From the NCBI GenBank assembly GCA_965217685.1, contig CBDCIZ010000003.1, positions 4,030,001-4,094,000 on the forward strand: a stretch of 64,000 nucleotides of DNA, written 5' to 3'. A model generated the notes under the pieces. That model made no database searches. It was not told the DNA's origin and saw only the letters and a program-made list of their open reading frames with translations. A program made the translations under genes and the position numbers. Below, piece after piece: positions 8,486 to 18,151 of the stretch (position 1 is the first letter of the stretch; every line of letters starts with the position of its first letter). The stretch is from Aurantimonas sp965217685 (GTDB lineage: Bacteria > Pseudomonadota > Alphaproteobacteria > Rhizobiales > Rhizobiaceae).

Positions 8486-8961
8486 GACGTCAGATGCTTC
8501 TCGTAAAAGCGGTTATAGGCGGAATCGGGATAGTCGAGAAAGGCGCCGCAAGGCGTGAAACCCGAGCGTTGGTAAAGCGCCCAGGCCGGCTCGAAACCGG
8601 CGGTCGAGCCGGTCTCCAGCGCGAGGCGTTCAAGGCCGAGTTCGCGCGCCTTGGCCTCGATCGCCGACAGCACCAGGAAGCCGATGCCCTTGCCGCGCAG
8701 CGCAGGATCGCTCCACATGCGCTTGACCTCGCCCAGCGACACGTCGTGCGCCTTGAGAGCGCCCATGCCGACCGGCTGCCCGGTCTCGTCGCGCACGATG
8801 AACACGGTGGTCGACGCATCGGCCATCTGCTCGGCGGTCATCTGGAACTGGAATTCGGGCGGTGACAGCGGTCGCATATGGGCGTTGAGTGCGGCGACCA
8901 GTGCGCGAACCTCGTCGGTCAAAGGCGATTCGGTCGTGACGCGGAACCGCTCGTCGCCCAT
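8482..8961 (-). CDS. GNAT-family N-acetyltransferase between gatC and gatA
   Basis: The 159-aa product is a GNAT acetyltransferase with the acetyl-CoA loop RMWSDPALRGKGIGFLVL and the downstream ALYQRSGFTPCGAF block. Sequences of this type are often annotated as ElaA- or PhnO-like, but the substrate is unknown. The ATG at 8961 shares one base with the gatC stop (TGATG), which I prefer to the GTG one codon earlier. The 3' end overlaps gatA by 4 bp. Such tight overlaps on both sides make co-translation with the amidotransferase subunits very likely. Confidence 0.86.
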   Translation of the reverse strand: MGDERFRVTTESPLTDEVRALVAALNAHMRPLSPPEFQFQMTAEQMADASTTVFIVRDETGQPVGMGALKAHDVSLGEVKRMWSDPALRGKGIGFLVLSAIEAKARELGLERLALETGSTAGFEPAWALYQRSGFTPCGAFLDYPDSAYNRFYEKHLTS

Positions 8962-9248
8962 CACTCGATGACCTTGGGCACCATGAAGAAGTGGTCCTCG
9001 CTTGCCGGGGCGTTGGCGACGATATCGTCGGCCTTCTCGCCGTCGGTCACGATGTCCTGGCGCTTCTTCATCTCCATCGGGATGACCGACGTCATCGGTT
9101 CGACGCCGGTCACGTCGACTTCGCCCAGCTGCTCGACGAAGCCGAGAATGGCATTCAGTTCACCCTCAATCGCGGTCACCTCCTCATCGGTAACGGCAAG
9201 TCGGGCAAGCCGTGCGACCCGGCGCACGGTGGTGGCATCGACGGACAT
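8961..9248 (-). CDS. gatC: Aspartyl/glutamyl-tRNA(Asn/Gln) amidotransferase subunit C
   Basis: GatC is the small clamp subunit that joins GatA and GatB. The 95-aa product has the typical layout: VRRVARLARLAVTDEEV at the N-terminus, a helix ending LGFVEQLGEVDVTGVEPM and the C-terminal APASEDHFFMVPKVIE. Length and motif positions are standard. It is the first gene of the gatC-GNAT-gatA-small gene operon on the minus strand; the promoter should lie in the 110 bp between it and the UPF0173 gene. Confidence 0.95.
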   Translation of the reverse strand: MSVDATTVRRVARLARLAVTDEEVTAIEGELNAILGFVEQLGEVDVTGVEPMTSVIPMEMKKRQDIVTDGEKADDIVANAPASEDHFFMVPKVIE

Positions 9249-9358
9249 TTGCGGGTCCTTGGGAGCATGTTCGAAATGATCCCGGACCTATAACGACGCA
9301 CCGGCAGCGAGGCAACGCCGCCGGTGGGCATCGATTTGTCGAGGCTGACGGGCTCGGC

Positions 9359-10060
9359 TCAGACTTCGAACACCTCTTCCGACTGCATCGTCTTTACCTT
9401 GCCGGCGTCGCCTTCCATCGCCTCGACGAACTTGTCCGGGTTCTCGTCGAGGATCGGCAGCGTGCCGTAATGAATCGGGACGATCGTGTCGAAATTGAAA
9501 TAGCGCCGGCAGGCGAGCGCGGCAACGGCCGCGCCCATGGTCAGGCGGTCGCCGACCGGCACCATCGCGATCTTCGGCTGATGCAGTTCCTCGATCAGCG
9601 CCATGTCGCCGAAGATGTCGGTGTCGCCCATGTGATAAATGGCCGGTCCGTCGCTGGGATGGATCACGATGCCGTTCGGCATGCCGAGATAGGTCACGGC
9701 GCCGTTTTCCTCGACATGGCCCGAGGAGTGGAACGCCTGGGTAAAGGTCACGGTGAAATCGTCGAAGGCGACGGTGCCGCCCGTGTTCATCGGCTCGGCG
9801 TTCTCGACGCCTTTGTTGCCGAGCCACTGGGCGAGCTCGAAGGTCGCCACGAGCTTGGCGCCGGTTGCCTTGGCGATCTCCACCGTATCGCCGACATGAT
9901 CGAAATGACCGTGGCTGAGGACGATATGCGTCGCGCCCTTGATCGCGGCATCGAAATCGCCCTTGAAGTGCGGATTGTCCTTGATGAACGGGTCGATCAG
10001 GATGACCGACGATCCGGTGTCGATGCGAAAGGCGGAGTGGCCGAAATAGGTGATCTTCAT
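9359..10060 (-). CDS. UPF0173 metal-dependent hydrolase (metallo-beta-lactamase fold)
   Basis: The 233-aa product is a short metallo-beta-lactamase-fold protein. The metal motif SHGHFDHVGD gives His50, His52, Asp54 and His55, and the start MKITYFGHSAFRI and the later HMGDTDIFGDMALI block are typical of the UPF0173/YtkL family. The members are soluble hydrolases whose natural substrate is not established. It is a single gene transcribed away from ruvX; the 214-bp divergent gap upstream should carry both promoters. Confidence 0.9.
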   Translation of the reverse strand: MKITYFGHSAFRIDTGSSVILIDPFIKDNPHFKGDFDAAIKGATHIVLSHGHFDHVGDTVEIAKATGAKLVATFELAQWLGNKGVENAEPMNTGGTVAFDDFTVTFTQAFHSSGHVEENGAVTYLGMPNGIVIHPSDGPAIYHMGDTDIFGDMALIEELHQPKIAMVPVGDRLTMGAAVAALACRRYFNFDTIVPIHYGTLPILDENPDKFVEAMEGDAGKVKTMQSEEVFEV

Positions 10061-10274
10061 CGGGATCCTCGTATGAATTTCATGTGCGCTGCGCCGTAAC
10101 GGCAGTTACCTGTCGGTCACGGGTGCTCGCCATGCTAACTGCCACCGCGTCTTGGAGCGTCAAGGCGAACGGCGGGATCGAAAGAGCCGAAGTGCGGTGC
10201 CGGACCATCCCCGGCCATCGTCCCGTAGGCTGTCTGACCGCCCGAGAGGTGTCGCAGCGCATGGGAGATCGATG

Positions 10275-10745
10275 ATGGCGGGACTGACGATCGAGAACTT
10301 CGCCGATGCGGTTCCGCCAGGCGCGACGATCGCCGGGCTCGACCTCGGCACCAAAACGATCGGCCTTGCCGTTTCCGATCTCGGCCAGCGCTTCGCGACG
10401 CCGCGCAAGGTGATTTCGCGAAAAAAGTTCACGCCGGATGCCATGGCCCTGATCAAGGCTCTCGAGGAAGACCGCGTGGCCGGGCTCGTCCTTGGTCTGC
10501 CGCTCAACATGGATGGTTCGGAAGGCCCGCGCGCCCAGGCGACCCGAGCCTTTCTGCGTAACTATGAAAGGCTCGACACGCGTCCGGTCCTTTTATGGGA
10601 CGAGCGGCTGTCGACGGTCGCCGCCGAGCGCGGGCTGCTCGAAGCCGACGTTTCGCGCAAGAAAAGGGCGACGCGCATTGATTCGGCAGCCGCGGCCTTC
10701 ATCCTTCAGGGCGCGCTGGACAGGCTTTCGACGCTGCGCGGCTGA
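10275..10745 (+). CDS. ruvX: Putative pre-16S rRNA nuclease / Holliday junction resolvase-like RuvX (YqgF)
   Basis: RuvX/YqgF has an RNase H-like fold and processes the 5' end of 16S rRNA; it was first proposed as a Holliday junction resolvase. The 156-aa product carries the fold's acidic motifs: GLDLGTKTIGLAVSD near the N-terminus, GLVLGLPLNMDGSEGP in the middle and DSAAAAFILQGALD at the C-terminus, with LLWDERLST between. Two adjacent ATGs are possible. I chose 10275 because GGAG at 10264-10267 then sits 7 nt upstream rather than 4. The last 40 bp overlap the convergent DUF6105-like gene. Confidence 0.93.
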   Translation: MAGLTIENFADAVPPGATIAGLDLGTKTIGLAVSDLGQRFATPRKVISRKKFTPDAMALIKALEEDRVAGLVLGLPLNMDGSEGPRAQATRAFLRNYERLDTRPVLLWDERLSTVAAERGLLEADVSRKKRATRIDSAAAAFILQGALDRLSTLRG

Positions 10746-11038
10746 ACAATCTCCGTGCCGGGTTCGGTCCTGCGAGCGGTCCACCAGGCAAGGATCGGCT
10801 TGCGCTTGCGAAACAGGATAATCGCAACGACAAAGAGGCTGTCGAAGGCCAGGGCCCTCGCGACCATGCCCGGGATGATCGCCGGGTCGATGCCAAGGAC
10901 GTCCCCGTACATCTGGAAGACCTGATCGTGCATCTGACGCGAAAACATGAAGCCGCCGACATCGGCGAGCGACAGGAAGTACCAACCCCAGAAGAACGCG
11001 ATCGGCCCCAGCCATATCAACAAAAGGGTGCGCATCAC
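10706..11038 (-). CDS. Small membrane protein, DUF6105-like
   Basis: The 110-aa product has one hydrophobic segment at its N-terminus (LLLIWLGPIAFFWGWYFLSL) and a second around residues 60-80 (MVARALAFDSLFVVAIILF), followed by a basic stretch FRKRKPILAWW. I recall this layout as DUF6105, a Rhizobiales family without known function; the name is from memory. It overlaps the preceding membrane gene by 4 bp (ATGA) and the end of convergent ruvX by 40 bp. It is most likely an inner-membrane protein. Confidence 0.75.
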   Translation of the reverse strand: MMRTLLLIWLGPIAFFWGWYFLSLADVGGFMFSRQMHDQVFQMYGDVLGIDPAIIPGMVARALAFDSLFVVAIILFRKRKPILAWWTARRTEPGTEIVQPRSVESLSSAP

Positions 11039-11604
11039 CTCACCTCGCGATCACGGGACGGGCTGGCGCGCCAATTTTCTCGCAAAGCCTCGCGCTCGGC
11101 GGCCCGGATTGTTTCGAGCGCGGCCTCGAAGGCCGCTTCGCTCGCGCCATCATCCTCGACCTCCACCATACGATCGAAGAGCAGCGCTGCAAAGCACAGC
11201 GCCATCGCGAAAAGAAACCCCGGTCCGGCACCGAAGAGAATGGCGACGGGCGAGCCGATCGCAGTGGCCGCCGCGTAAAAAGCGATGAGCCCGCTCAGCG
11301 TCGCTGCTGCAAAAACCTCGCCGCGCCGAAGGGTCACCGTGGAACCGGATGCGCCGAGCGCACCGCCGCCTGCAACAGAGGCGATCGCGGCGAACGCGCC
11401 GATCCCGACGGCCGCAAAAAGCGCCGAGAAAGCACCCGCCTCGTTGACCGGCATTGCCGCGACGGATGGTCCGAAGGGTGCCAACCCTTCGAGCACGGGC
11501 GGCAGGCCGTCGATAAGCCCTGCCTGGCCCGCAAGTCGCAGTGCCGAGATCGTGCAGAAACCGGCAACGCCACCCAAGCCCAACATCGTCGCCCATCGGC
11601 TCAT
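11035..11604 (-). CDS. Hypothetical multi-pass membrane protein
   Basis: I do not recognise this 189-aa product. It has about five hydrophobic stretches: one in MLGLGGVAGFCTISALRLAG, one or two in the Ala/Gly-rich centre, and two in the segment ending FLFAMALCFAALLFDRM. A charged, helical C-terminal tail (EAAFEAALETIRAAEREALR) of about 40 residues would be cytoplasmic. Met at 11604 is preferred to the longer frame because it starts close to the first membrane segment. It is the first gene of a two-gene unit with the DUF6105-like gene. A long AT-richer stretch with two TTAA blocks (11673-11694) lies upstream and may hold the promoter. Confidence 0.6.
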   Translation of the reverse strand: MSRWATMLGLGGVAGFCTISALRLAGQAGLIDGLPPVLEGLAPFGPSVAAMPVNEAGAFSALFAAVGIGAFAAIASVAGGGALGASGSTVTLRRGEVFAAATLSGLIAFYAAATAIGSPVAILFGAGPGFLFAMALCFAALLFDRMVEVEDDGASEAAFEAALETIRAAEREALRENWRASPSRDREVR

Positions 11605-11767
11605 CGCATCGTCCTCGGTGTGGTCACCAATCGGTAAACGCCAGAGAGGCCAATTCGGCATTGGTGTGCAATCTTAACCGGTCTTTAGGGTTAACGCACA
11701 GGGCCTTTCCACAGGCGCTCCTGAAAGGCACTCCCCGCACCGGCGCGGCGTTTCGGGCATCTGAACC

Positions 11768-13435
11768 CTACCGGATCGGTGGATAGAGTTCCTCGACGAT
11801 GGCGCTGGCGTCGTGGCGCAAGTCGAGCATGCCATAGGTGTGGCGAAAGACACCGCCGAGCCGGGTTTCGGCGAAGGCGTCGGCGGCCCGGCCGCTGGCA
11901 AGGCGTCGCAGCGACGCGGCGGCCGCGGCAAGCGCCAGCTGCTCGGCGAGAAGCCGGCAGGCGCCCTCGTCGGAAAATGCCATGGCGCGGGCGGCGCGCA
12001 ACACGCCGGGCGTGCCGCCCGCTGCCTTGCCGAGATCGGTTTCGATCGTCTCGACCACGCTGTCGAAAGCTTCCGGCGCCCGCTGCAGGGCGCGGGCAAG
12101 ATCGAGCGCCATGACATTGCCCGAGCCCTCCCAGATAGCATTGACCGGCGCCTCGCGATAGGCGCGGGCAAGCCGCCCATCCTCGACATAACCGTTGCCG
12201 CCCAGGCACTCCATCGCCTCGTAGATCAGCGCCGGTGCGAGCTTGCAGACCCAGTATTTCGTCACCGGTGTCATGATTCGGGCCCAGGCGAAGGCCTTGT
12301 CCTTCGCCTCGCCCTCCGCGCCGTCGCGAAGATCGAAGCTTTCGGCCAAACGCATCGCAAGGGCGCTCGCCCCGGCGACGTCCAGCGCCATGTCGGCGAG
12401 CACCCGCGTCATCTGCAGCTGGTTCAGGAGCGGCTTACCGAAGACGTTTCGCTCGCGGCAGTGGTGGACCGCCTCGGCGAGAGCGCCACGCATCAGCCCG
12501 GCGGACGCGAGCGCGCAGTCGAGCCGGGTCAGTGTCACCATCTGGATGATCGTCGCAACGCCCCTGCCCTCATCGCCGACCCGCGTCGCGTCGGCGTCGA
12601 CGAACTCGACCTCGCAGGAGGCATTCGACCGGTTGCCGAGCTTGTCCTTCAGCCGCTGGATGAAAAGGCCGTTGAGCGAGCCGTCGTCGCGCTGCCGCGG
12701 CATCAGGAAGCATGTCGGGCCCGCCTCGGTCTGTGCCAGAACAAGAAATCCGTCGGACATCGGCGCCGACAAAAACCATTTGTGGCCGGTGATGCGATAG
12801 GCGGTGCCGCTCCGCTCCACGGGCGTTGCCACCGTCGTGTTGGTGCGCACGTCGGTGCCGCCCTGCTTCTCCGTCATGCCCATGCCGAGGGTGACGCCAG
12901 CCTTCTTCATCGGCGGTTTGACGCCGGGATCGTACTGCCGCGTTCCGATGATCGGCAGCCAGGTCTCGAGCGTGTCAGGCGCCGCGCCGAGCGCCGCGAC
13001 CGAGGCGCTGGTCATGGTGATCGAACACAGATGCCCGCATTCGACCCCGGCGGTCATATAGAATCGCGCGGCTCGCGCCCGATGGCGGAACCCTGCTTCT
13101 TCCTCGTGTCCGGTCCAGATCGAGGCGTGCAGGCCACTGGCGATCGAGCGGCGCATCAGGGCGTGATAGGCGGGGTGGTAGTCGACCATCTCCAACCGCC
13201 GGCCCTTTTCGTCGAAACGCCTGAGCTTCGGCAGTTCGGTGTTGGCGAGACGCGCCAGATCATGGGCCTCGAAGGAACCGCAGAAGCGGCCCTGCTTCGT
13301 CAGGCCGTCGAGCGTCGATTCGGGCAGATCCGCCGCCAGCAGCCGCAACAGCGGATCGCCGACATAGGCGTTGAAGCCGGCATAGTCGGAGGACTGATTG
13401 GTGACGGTGTGGGTCGTGAAGATCGTCTCGGCCAT
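11768..13435 (-). CDS. aidB: AidB-like acyl-CoA dehydrogenase
   Basis: The 555-aa product belongs to the acyl-CoA dehydrogenase superfamily and most resembles AidB, the flavoprotein induced in the adaptive response to DNA alkylation in E. coli. Signatures are MGMTEKQGGTDVRTNTT, HKWFLSAPMSDGFLVLAQ, the DKLGNRSNASCEVEF block and EAMECLGGNGYVED. Length is close to AidB (541 aa) and clearly longer than ordinary acyl-CoA dehydrogenases (about 380 aa). The ATG at 13435 reads MAETIFTTHTVTNQ; the longer frame runs into the pyrB region and is a shadow. No Ada box could be recognised in the 108-bp divergent gap to pyrB. A fatty-acid or isovaleryl-CoA role is the alternative. Confidence 0.85.
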   Translation of the reverse strand: MAETIFTTHTVTNQSSDYAGFNAYVGDPLLRLLAADLPESTLDGLTKQGRFCGSFEAHDLARLANTELPKLRRFDEKGRRLEMVDYHPAYHALMRRSIASGLHASIWTGHEEEAGFRHRARAARFYMTAGVECGHLCSITMTSASVAALGAAPDTLETWLPIIGTRQYDPGVKPPMKKAGVTLGMGMTEKQGGTDVRTNTTVATPVERSGTAYRITGHKWFLSAPMSDGFLVLAQTEAGPTCFLMPRQRDDGSLNGLFIQRLKDKLGNRSNASCEVEFVDADATRVGDEGRGVATIIQMVTLTRLDCALASAGLMRGALAEAVHHCRERNVFGKPLLNQLQMTRVLADMALDVAGASALAMRLAESFDLRDGAEGEAKDKAFAWARIMTPVTKYWVCKLAPALIYEAMECLGGNGYVEDGRLARAYREAPVNAIWEGSGNVMALDLARALQRAPEAFDSVVETIETDLGKAAGGTPGVLRAARAMAFSDEGACRLLAEQLALAAAAASLRRLASGRAADAFAETRLGGVFRHTYGMLDLRHDASAIVEELYPPIR

Positions 13436-13543
13436 ACCGGTCTTTCGCTGTCGATGCAGTGTCGTGCGTCGTGTCTCAAAGGCAGGCGTAAAGCGCATCG
13501 ATCCTTGCCGCAAATCCGTCGATTGCCTATAGGCATCGTCTCG

Positions 13544-14544
<1,001 letters not shown>

Positions 14545-14548
<4 letters not shown>

Positions 14549-15873
14549 GCGCGAGTTTTGCAGCCGCCGACGAAACGGCGCCCTTCGTCATCGAGCGCGT
14601 GCGGATCGTCGATCCGTCACGCTCCCTCGACGAGACCGGCACGGTGATTGTCAAAAACGGCCGAATCGCCGCCGCCGGCGCGGATGCGCTGAACCAGGGC
14701 CATCCGGACGGCGCGGAAATCATCGACGGGCGCGGCCTGACGCTGATCCCCGGCCTCGTCGACGGCCGTGTGTTCATTGGCGAACCGGGCGGTGAACACC
14801 GCGAGACCATCCGTTCCGCCTCGGCCGCCGCGGCGGCTGGCGGCGTCACATCGATCCTGACCATGCCGGACACCAATCCGGTGGTCGACGACGTCGCCAT
14901 CGCCGAATTCGTCATGCGAACGGCCCGCGAAACGGCCTCGATCAACGTCTTTCCCGCCGCTGCCCTGACCAAAGGCCTGAACGGCCAGGAGATGACCGAG
15001 ATCGGCCTCCTCGCCCGCGCCGGTGTCAGGGCCTTCACCGACGGCCGGAAGACGATTGCCGACCCGGCGCTGCTGCGGCGGATCATGACCTATGCCCGCG
15101 ATTTCGACGCGCTGGTCATGCACGAGACGCAGGATGCGGCGCTGACCGGCTCGGGCGTCATGAACGAGGGTCTGCTCGCCTCCTGGCTCGGCCTGCCCGG
15201 TGCCCCGGCCGAGGCCGAGATCATTCCGCTGGAGCGCGATCTGCGCCTCGCCGCGCTGACCAAGTGCCGCTACCACGCCGCCAAGATCTCGCTCGCCGAA
15301 TCGGCCGAGGTGATCCGCGCCGCCAAGCGCCGCGGCACCGCGGCGACGGCCGGGATCTCGATCAACCATCTCTCGCTCAACGAGAACGACATCGGCGAAT
15401 ACCGCACGTTCTTCCGCCTTTCTCCGCCGTTGCGCCACGAGGACGACCGCACGGCGATGGTGGCCGCGCTCGCCGACGGGACCATCGACATCCTCGTCTC
15501 CTCCCACGATCCGCAGGACGCCGACGGCAAGCGCCGGCCCTTCGCCGAGGCCGAGAGCGGTGCGATCGGTCTCGAGACACTGCTGGCCGCCGCCCTTCGT
15601 CTGCATCACAATGGCGACGTTCCGCTGCTGCGGCTGATCGAGACGATGACCTTCGCGCCCGCCACGCTGCTCGGCCTCGACCGCGGTACGCTCCAGGTCG
15701 GTGCGCCGGCCGACATGGCGCTCGTCGATCTCGACGCGCCCTGGCTGTTCGACGAGGCGAAGATCCGTTCTCGTTCGAAGAACTCGGCCTTCGAGAACGC
15801 CCGATTCCAGGGCCGGGTCTTGCGGACCTTCGTTTCGGGCCGCACAGTCTTTGCAGCCGAGGAAAACGACTGA
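14545..15873 (+). CDS. pyrC: Dihydroorotase-like protein with altered metal site (PyrC', probably non-catalytic)
   Basis: The 442-aa product has the overall amidohydrolase/dihydroorotase layout, with IPGLVDGRVFIGEPGGEH, MPDTNPVVDD, ISINHLSLNENDIGEYRTFF and SPPLRHEDDR. The usual metal-binding D-x-H-x-H is missing: the two His positions are Arg75 and Phe77. The usual catalytic T-D-H-A-P-H is S319-S320-H321-D322-P323-Q324, so the Asp is replaced as well. It is therefore unlikely to hydrolyse dihydroorotate. From family knowledge, such PyrC' proteins act as structural partners of PyrB, with the active dihydroorotase encoded elsewhere. It overlaps pyrB by 4 bp and precedes plsY. Most pipelines would call it pyrC. 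Confidence 0.85.
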
Positions 15874-15945
15874 CGCCGCCGGCGCATACGTGGTGCAACC
15901 CCGGATGACCGGGACGGCAAAGCAGGCTTTGAGGGGACAGGTGCC

Positions 15946-16560
15946 GTGGGGGCTCAAGACATCATCTGGCCGATCTGGCCGATCGCGCTCGCCTGCCTTG
16001 TCAGCGGATACCTTTGCGGCACGATTCCCTTCGGGCTGATCTTCGCCAGGCTGTTCGGGCTCGGCGACATTCGCAAGATCGGCTCGGGCAATATCGGCGC
16101 CACCAACGCGCTGCGCACCGGCAACAAAAAGATGGCCGCGCTGACGCTGGCCGGCGATATCGCGAAGGGCACGGTTCCGGTTCTCGTCGCCTCGCAGTTC
16201 GGTTTGGTCGCGGCGGCGATCGCCGGTTTCGGCGCATTCCTCGGCCACCTTTTCCCGGTCTGGCTCGGCTTCAAGGGCGGCAAGGGCGTTGCGACCTATC
16301 TCGGCGTCCTCCTCGGCATCGCGCCGATCGGCGTCCTGATCTTCGCCATCGTCTGGCTCGGCGTCGCTTACCTTTTCCGCTATTCGTCGCTGGCAGCCCT
16401 TGCCGCGACGCTGGTCGTACCGATCGCTCTCTTTTTCTTGGGCTATCATGTGGCGGCGGTTCTCACGGCCATCCTGACGGTCATCGTCTACCTCAAGCAC
16501 CAAGCCAACATCCGGCGCCTCATCGCCGGAACGGAAGGGCGGATCGGAGCGAAAGGGTGA
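15946..16560 (+). CDS. plsY: Acyl-phosphate glycerol-3-phosphate acyltransferase
   Basis: PlsY acylates position 1 of glycerol-3-phosphate with acyl-phosphate, the first step in phospholipid synthesis, at the inner membrane. The 204-aa product has five hydrophobic segments and the three conserved loops: GTIPFGLIFARLFG with KIGSGNIGATNALR, FLGHLFPVWLGFKGGKGVAT and LKHQANIRRLIAGTE. The start is the GTG at 15946, preceded by a GAGGGGACAG ribosome binding site; no ATG is available before the first membrane segment. The gene follows pyrC after 72 bp and precedes dprA, an order common in Rhizobiales. Confidence 0.93.
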   Translation: MGAQDIIWPIWPIALACLVSGYLCGTIPFGLIFARLFGLGDIRKIGSGNIGATNALRTGNKKMAALTLAGDIAKGTVPVLVASQFGLVAAAIAGFGAFLGHLFPVWLGFKGGKGVATYLGVLLGIAPIGVLIFAIVWLGVAYLFRYSSLAALAATLVVPIALFFLGYHVAAVLTAILTVIVYLKHQANIRRLIAGTEGRIGAKG

Positions 16561-16580
16561 AGCGCCCGAAGGAAGAGGGA

Positions 16581-17726
16581 ATGTCGCGGCGAGCTCAGCC
16601 GCTACCGGCCCGGGCCGTCGGCGTCGTTTTGCCGGACGAGACGCGGCTTGCATGGCTGCGTCTGATTCGCAGCGAAAATGTAGGCCCCGCCTCCTTCCGC
16701 ATGCTGATCAACCGCTATGGCGGGGCGGAAGCCGCTCTCGAAGCCCTGCCGGACCTTGCGGCGCGCGGCGGCGCCAAGGGCTTCGTGATCGCCAGCCGGG
16801 AAACGGTCGAGGCCGAGCTGGAACGGGCGCAAAAGCTCGACGCGCGCTTCGTGTGCCTCGGCGAGCCGGACTATCCGGCACTTTTACGCCAGAGCGACCA
16901 GGCGCCGCCGGTGCTGGCGATCATGGGAGAGGCCGAACCGCTCGCCCGCCCCGCGGTTGCGATCGTCGGCGCGCGCAACGCATCGCTTTCGGGAATCAAG
17001 CTGACCAAACACTTCGCCGGCGACCTCGGACGCGAAGGCTATGTCGTCGTCTCCGGCTTGGCGCGCGGCATCGATGCGGCGGCGCACGAGGCCGCGATCG
17101 AGACGGGCACGATCGGCGTCTTCGCCGGCGGGCTCGATCGCCCCTACCCGCCCGAGAACCGGCCGCTGATGCGCCGGATCGTCGACGAGGGCGGCTGTCT
17201 CATCTCAGAAAAGCCCTTCGGCTGGGAGCCTCGCTCGCGCGACTTTCCACGCCGCAACCGCATCGTCGCCGGGCTCGCCATGGGCCTCCTCGTGATGGAG
17301 GCCGCGACCCGCTCCGGCTCGCTGATCAGCGCGCGCATGGCCGGCGAGATGGGACGGCTGGTCTTCGCGGTGCCCGGCTCGCCGTTGGACCCGCGCGCCG
17401 CAGGCACCAATCAGCTCCTGAAGGACGGCGCGATCCTGACGACCGAGGCCGCCGATGTCATAGGCGCCCTGGCTCCACTCGACGAGCGGATGAAGCCATC
17501 GGAAGGGTTGATGTTCGAACCGGACGCCATTGGTGCCGGCAACGAACCGGCCGAGGGCGAGCGCGAAAGGATCGTCGAAACGCTCGGCGCCACCCCGATC
17601 GAGATCGACGACATCATCGCACACACCGGCTGCCGGCCGGGCGCGGTTCAACTGGTGCTGCTCGAGCTCGACCTCGCCGGGCGGCTGGAGCGGCACTCCA
17701 ACGGCCGCGTCTCATTGGTCTTTTGA
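16581..17726 (+). CDS. dprA: DNA-processing protein DprA (Smf)
   Basis: DprA binds incoming single-stranded DNA during natural transformation and loads RecA on it. The 381-aa product has an N-terminal helical/SAM-like region (1-100), the Rossmann-like core AIVGARNASLSGIKL, VVSGLARGIDAAAHE and GVFAGGLDRPYPPEN, and a C-terminal winged helix (about 320-381) with IEIDDIIAHTGCRPG. The ATG at 16581 has GGAAG 5-6 nt upstream; a GTG at 16557 that overlaps the plsY stop is an alternative adding eight codons. comEC is also in this window, so two core uptake genes are present. The 3' end overlaps the small convergent gene by 15 bp. Confidence 0.94.
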   Translation: MSRRAQPLPARAVGVVLPDETRLAWLRLIRSENVGPASFRMLINRYGGAEAALEALPDLAARGGAKGFVIASRETVEAELERAQKLDARFVCLGEPDYPALLRQSDQAPPVLAIMGEAEPLARPAVAIVGARNASLSGIKLTKHFAGDLGREGYVVVSGLARGIDAAAHEAAIETGTIGVFAGGLDRPYPPENRPLMRRIVDEGGCLISEKPFGWEPRSRDFPRRNRIVAGLAMGLLVMEAATRSGSLISARMAGEMGRLVFAVPGSPLDPRAAGTNQLLKDGAILTTEAADVIGALAPLDERMKPSEGLMFEPDAIGAGNEPAEGERERIVETLGATPIEIDDIIAHTGCRPGAVQLVLLELDLAGRLERHSNGRVSLVF

Positions 17727-17900
17727 GGCCCCCTCCTCGGCCGCGAGCCTGGCGATCTGTTCCTCCGCCTCGGCCCGGGCCATATCTATCAGATAGCTGA
17801 GAATCGACCGTTTCGGCTGCCCCGATACGCCCTTCAGTTGCAACAACATGTCTCTGACATATTGCAGAGTGTGACGTCGATCGTCCGTCTGCGCATCCAT
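17712..17900 (-). CDS. Small conserved hypothetical protein
   Basis: The 62-aa product reads MDAQTDDRRHTLQYVRDMLL and continues with a helical, charged sequence including SILSYLIDMARAEAEEQI. I recall short Rhizobiales proteins of this type (YVRDML.QL then YLIEMA) but no function. The ATG at 17900 is preferred to the one at 17933 because a GGGGATC ribosome binding site lies about 8 nt upstream of it. It is convergent with dprA (15-bp overlap) and divergent from topA. Confidence 0.65.
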   Translation of the reverse strand: MDAQTDDRRHTLQYVRDMLLQLKGVSGQPKRSILSYLIDMARAEAEEQIARLAAEEGASKDQ

Positions 17901-18151
17901 GGTCGTTGATCCCCAAAATTCCGGCTTGGCCATTGGTCGATGGATTCGCGATTACCATACCGACGCGTGCAGACTATAAATATATTCACCTATTAGTTGC
18001 AACTGGCGAACGCCGATTTTGTCGCGGGGTTGACCGACCTCTTCCGACTGTCCATTTGACGGGGCGGTCCGTTCCCGGACATTCCGGCGCAGTCGTTTAG
18101 TAGCGAACGCCGCCATCGCGTCCTTCCAACATCGACGGGGCTAGCCACAGC

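Noticed and set aside
11813..13543. Long in-frame N-terminal extension of pyrB
   Set aside because: It is antisense to the aidB-like gene; PyrB conservation begins at 13544.
14617..16653. 678-codon minus-strand frame opposite pyrC and plsY
   Set aside because: Composition is Arg/Asp/Ala-rich shadow sequence and both opposite genes are well supported.
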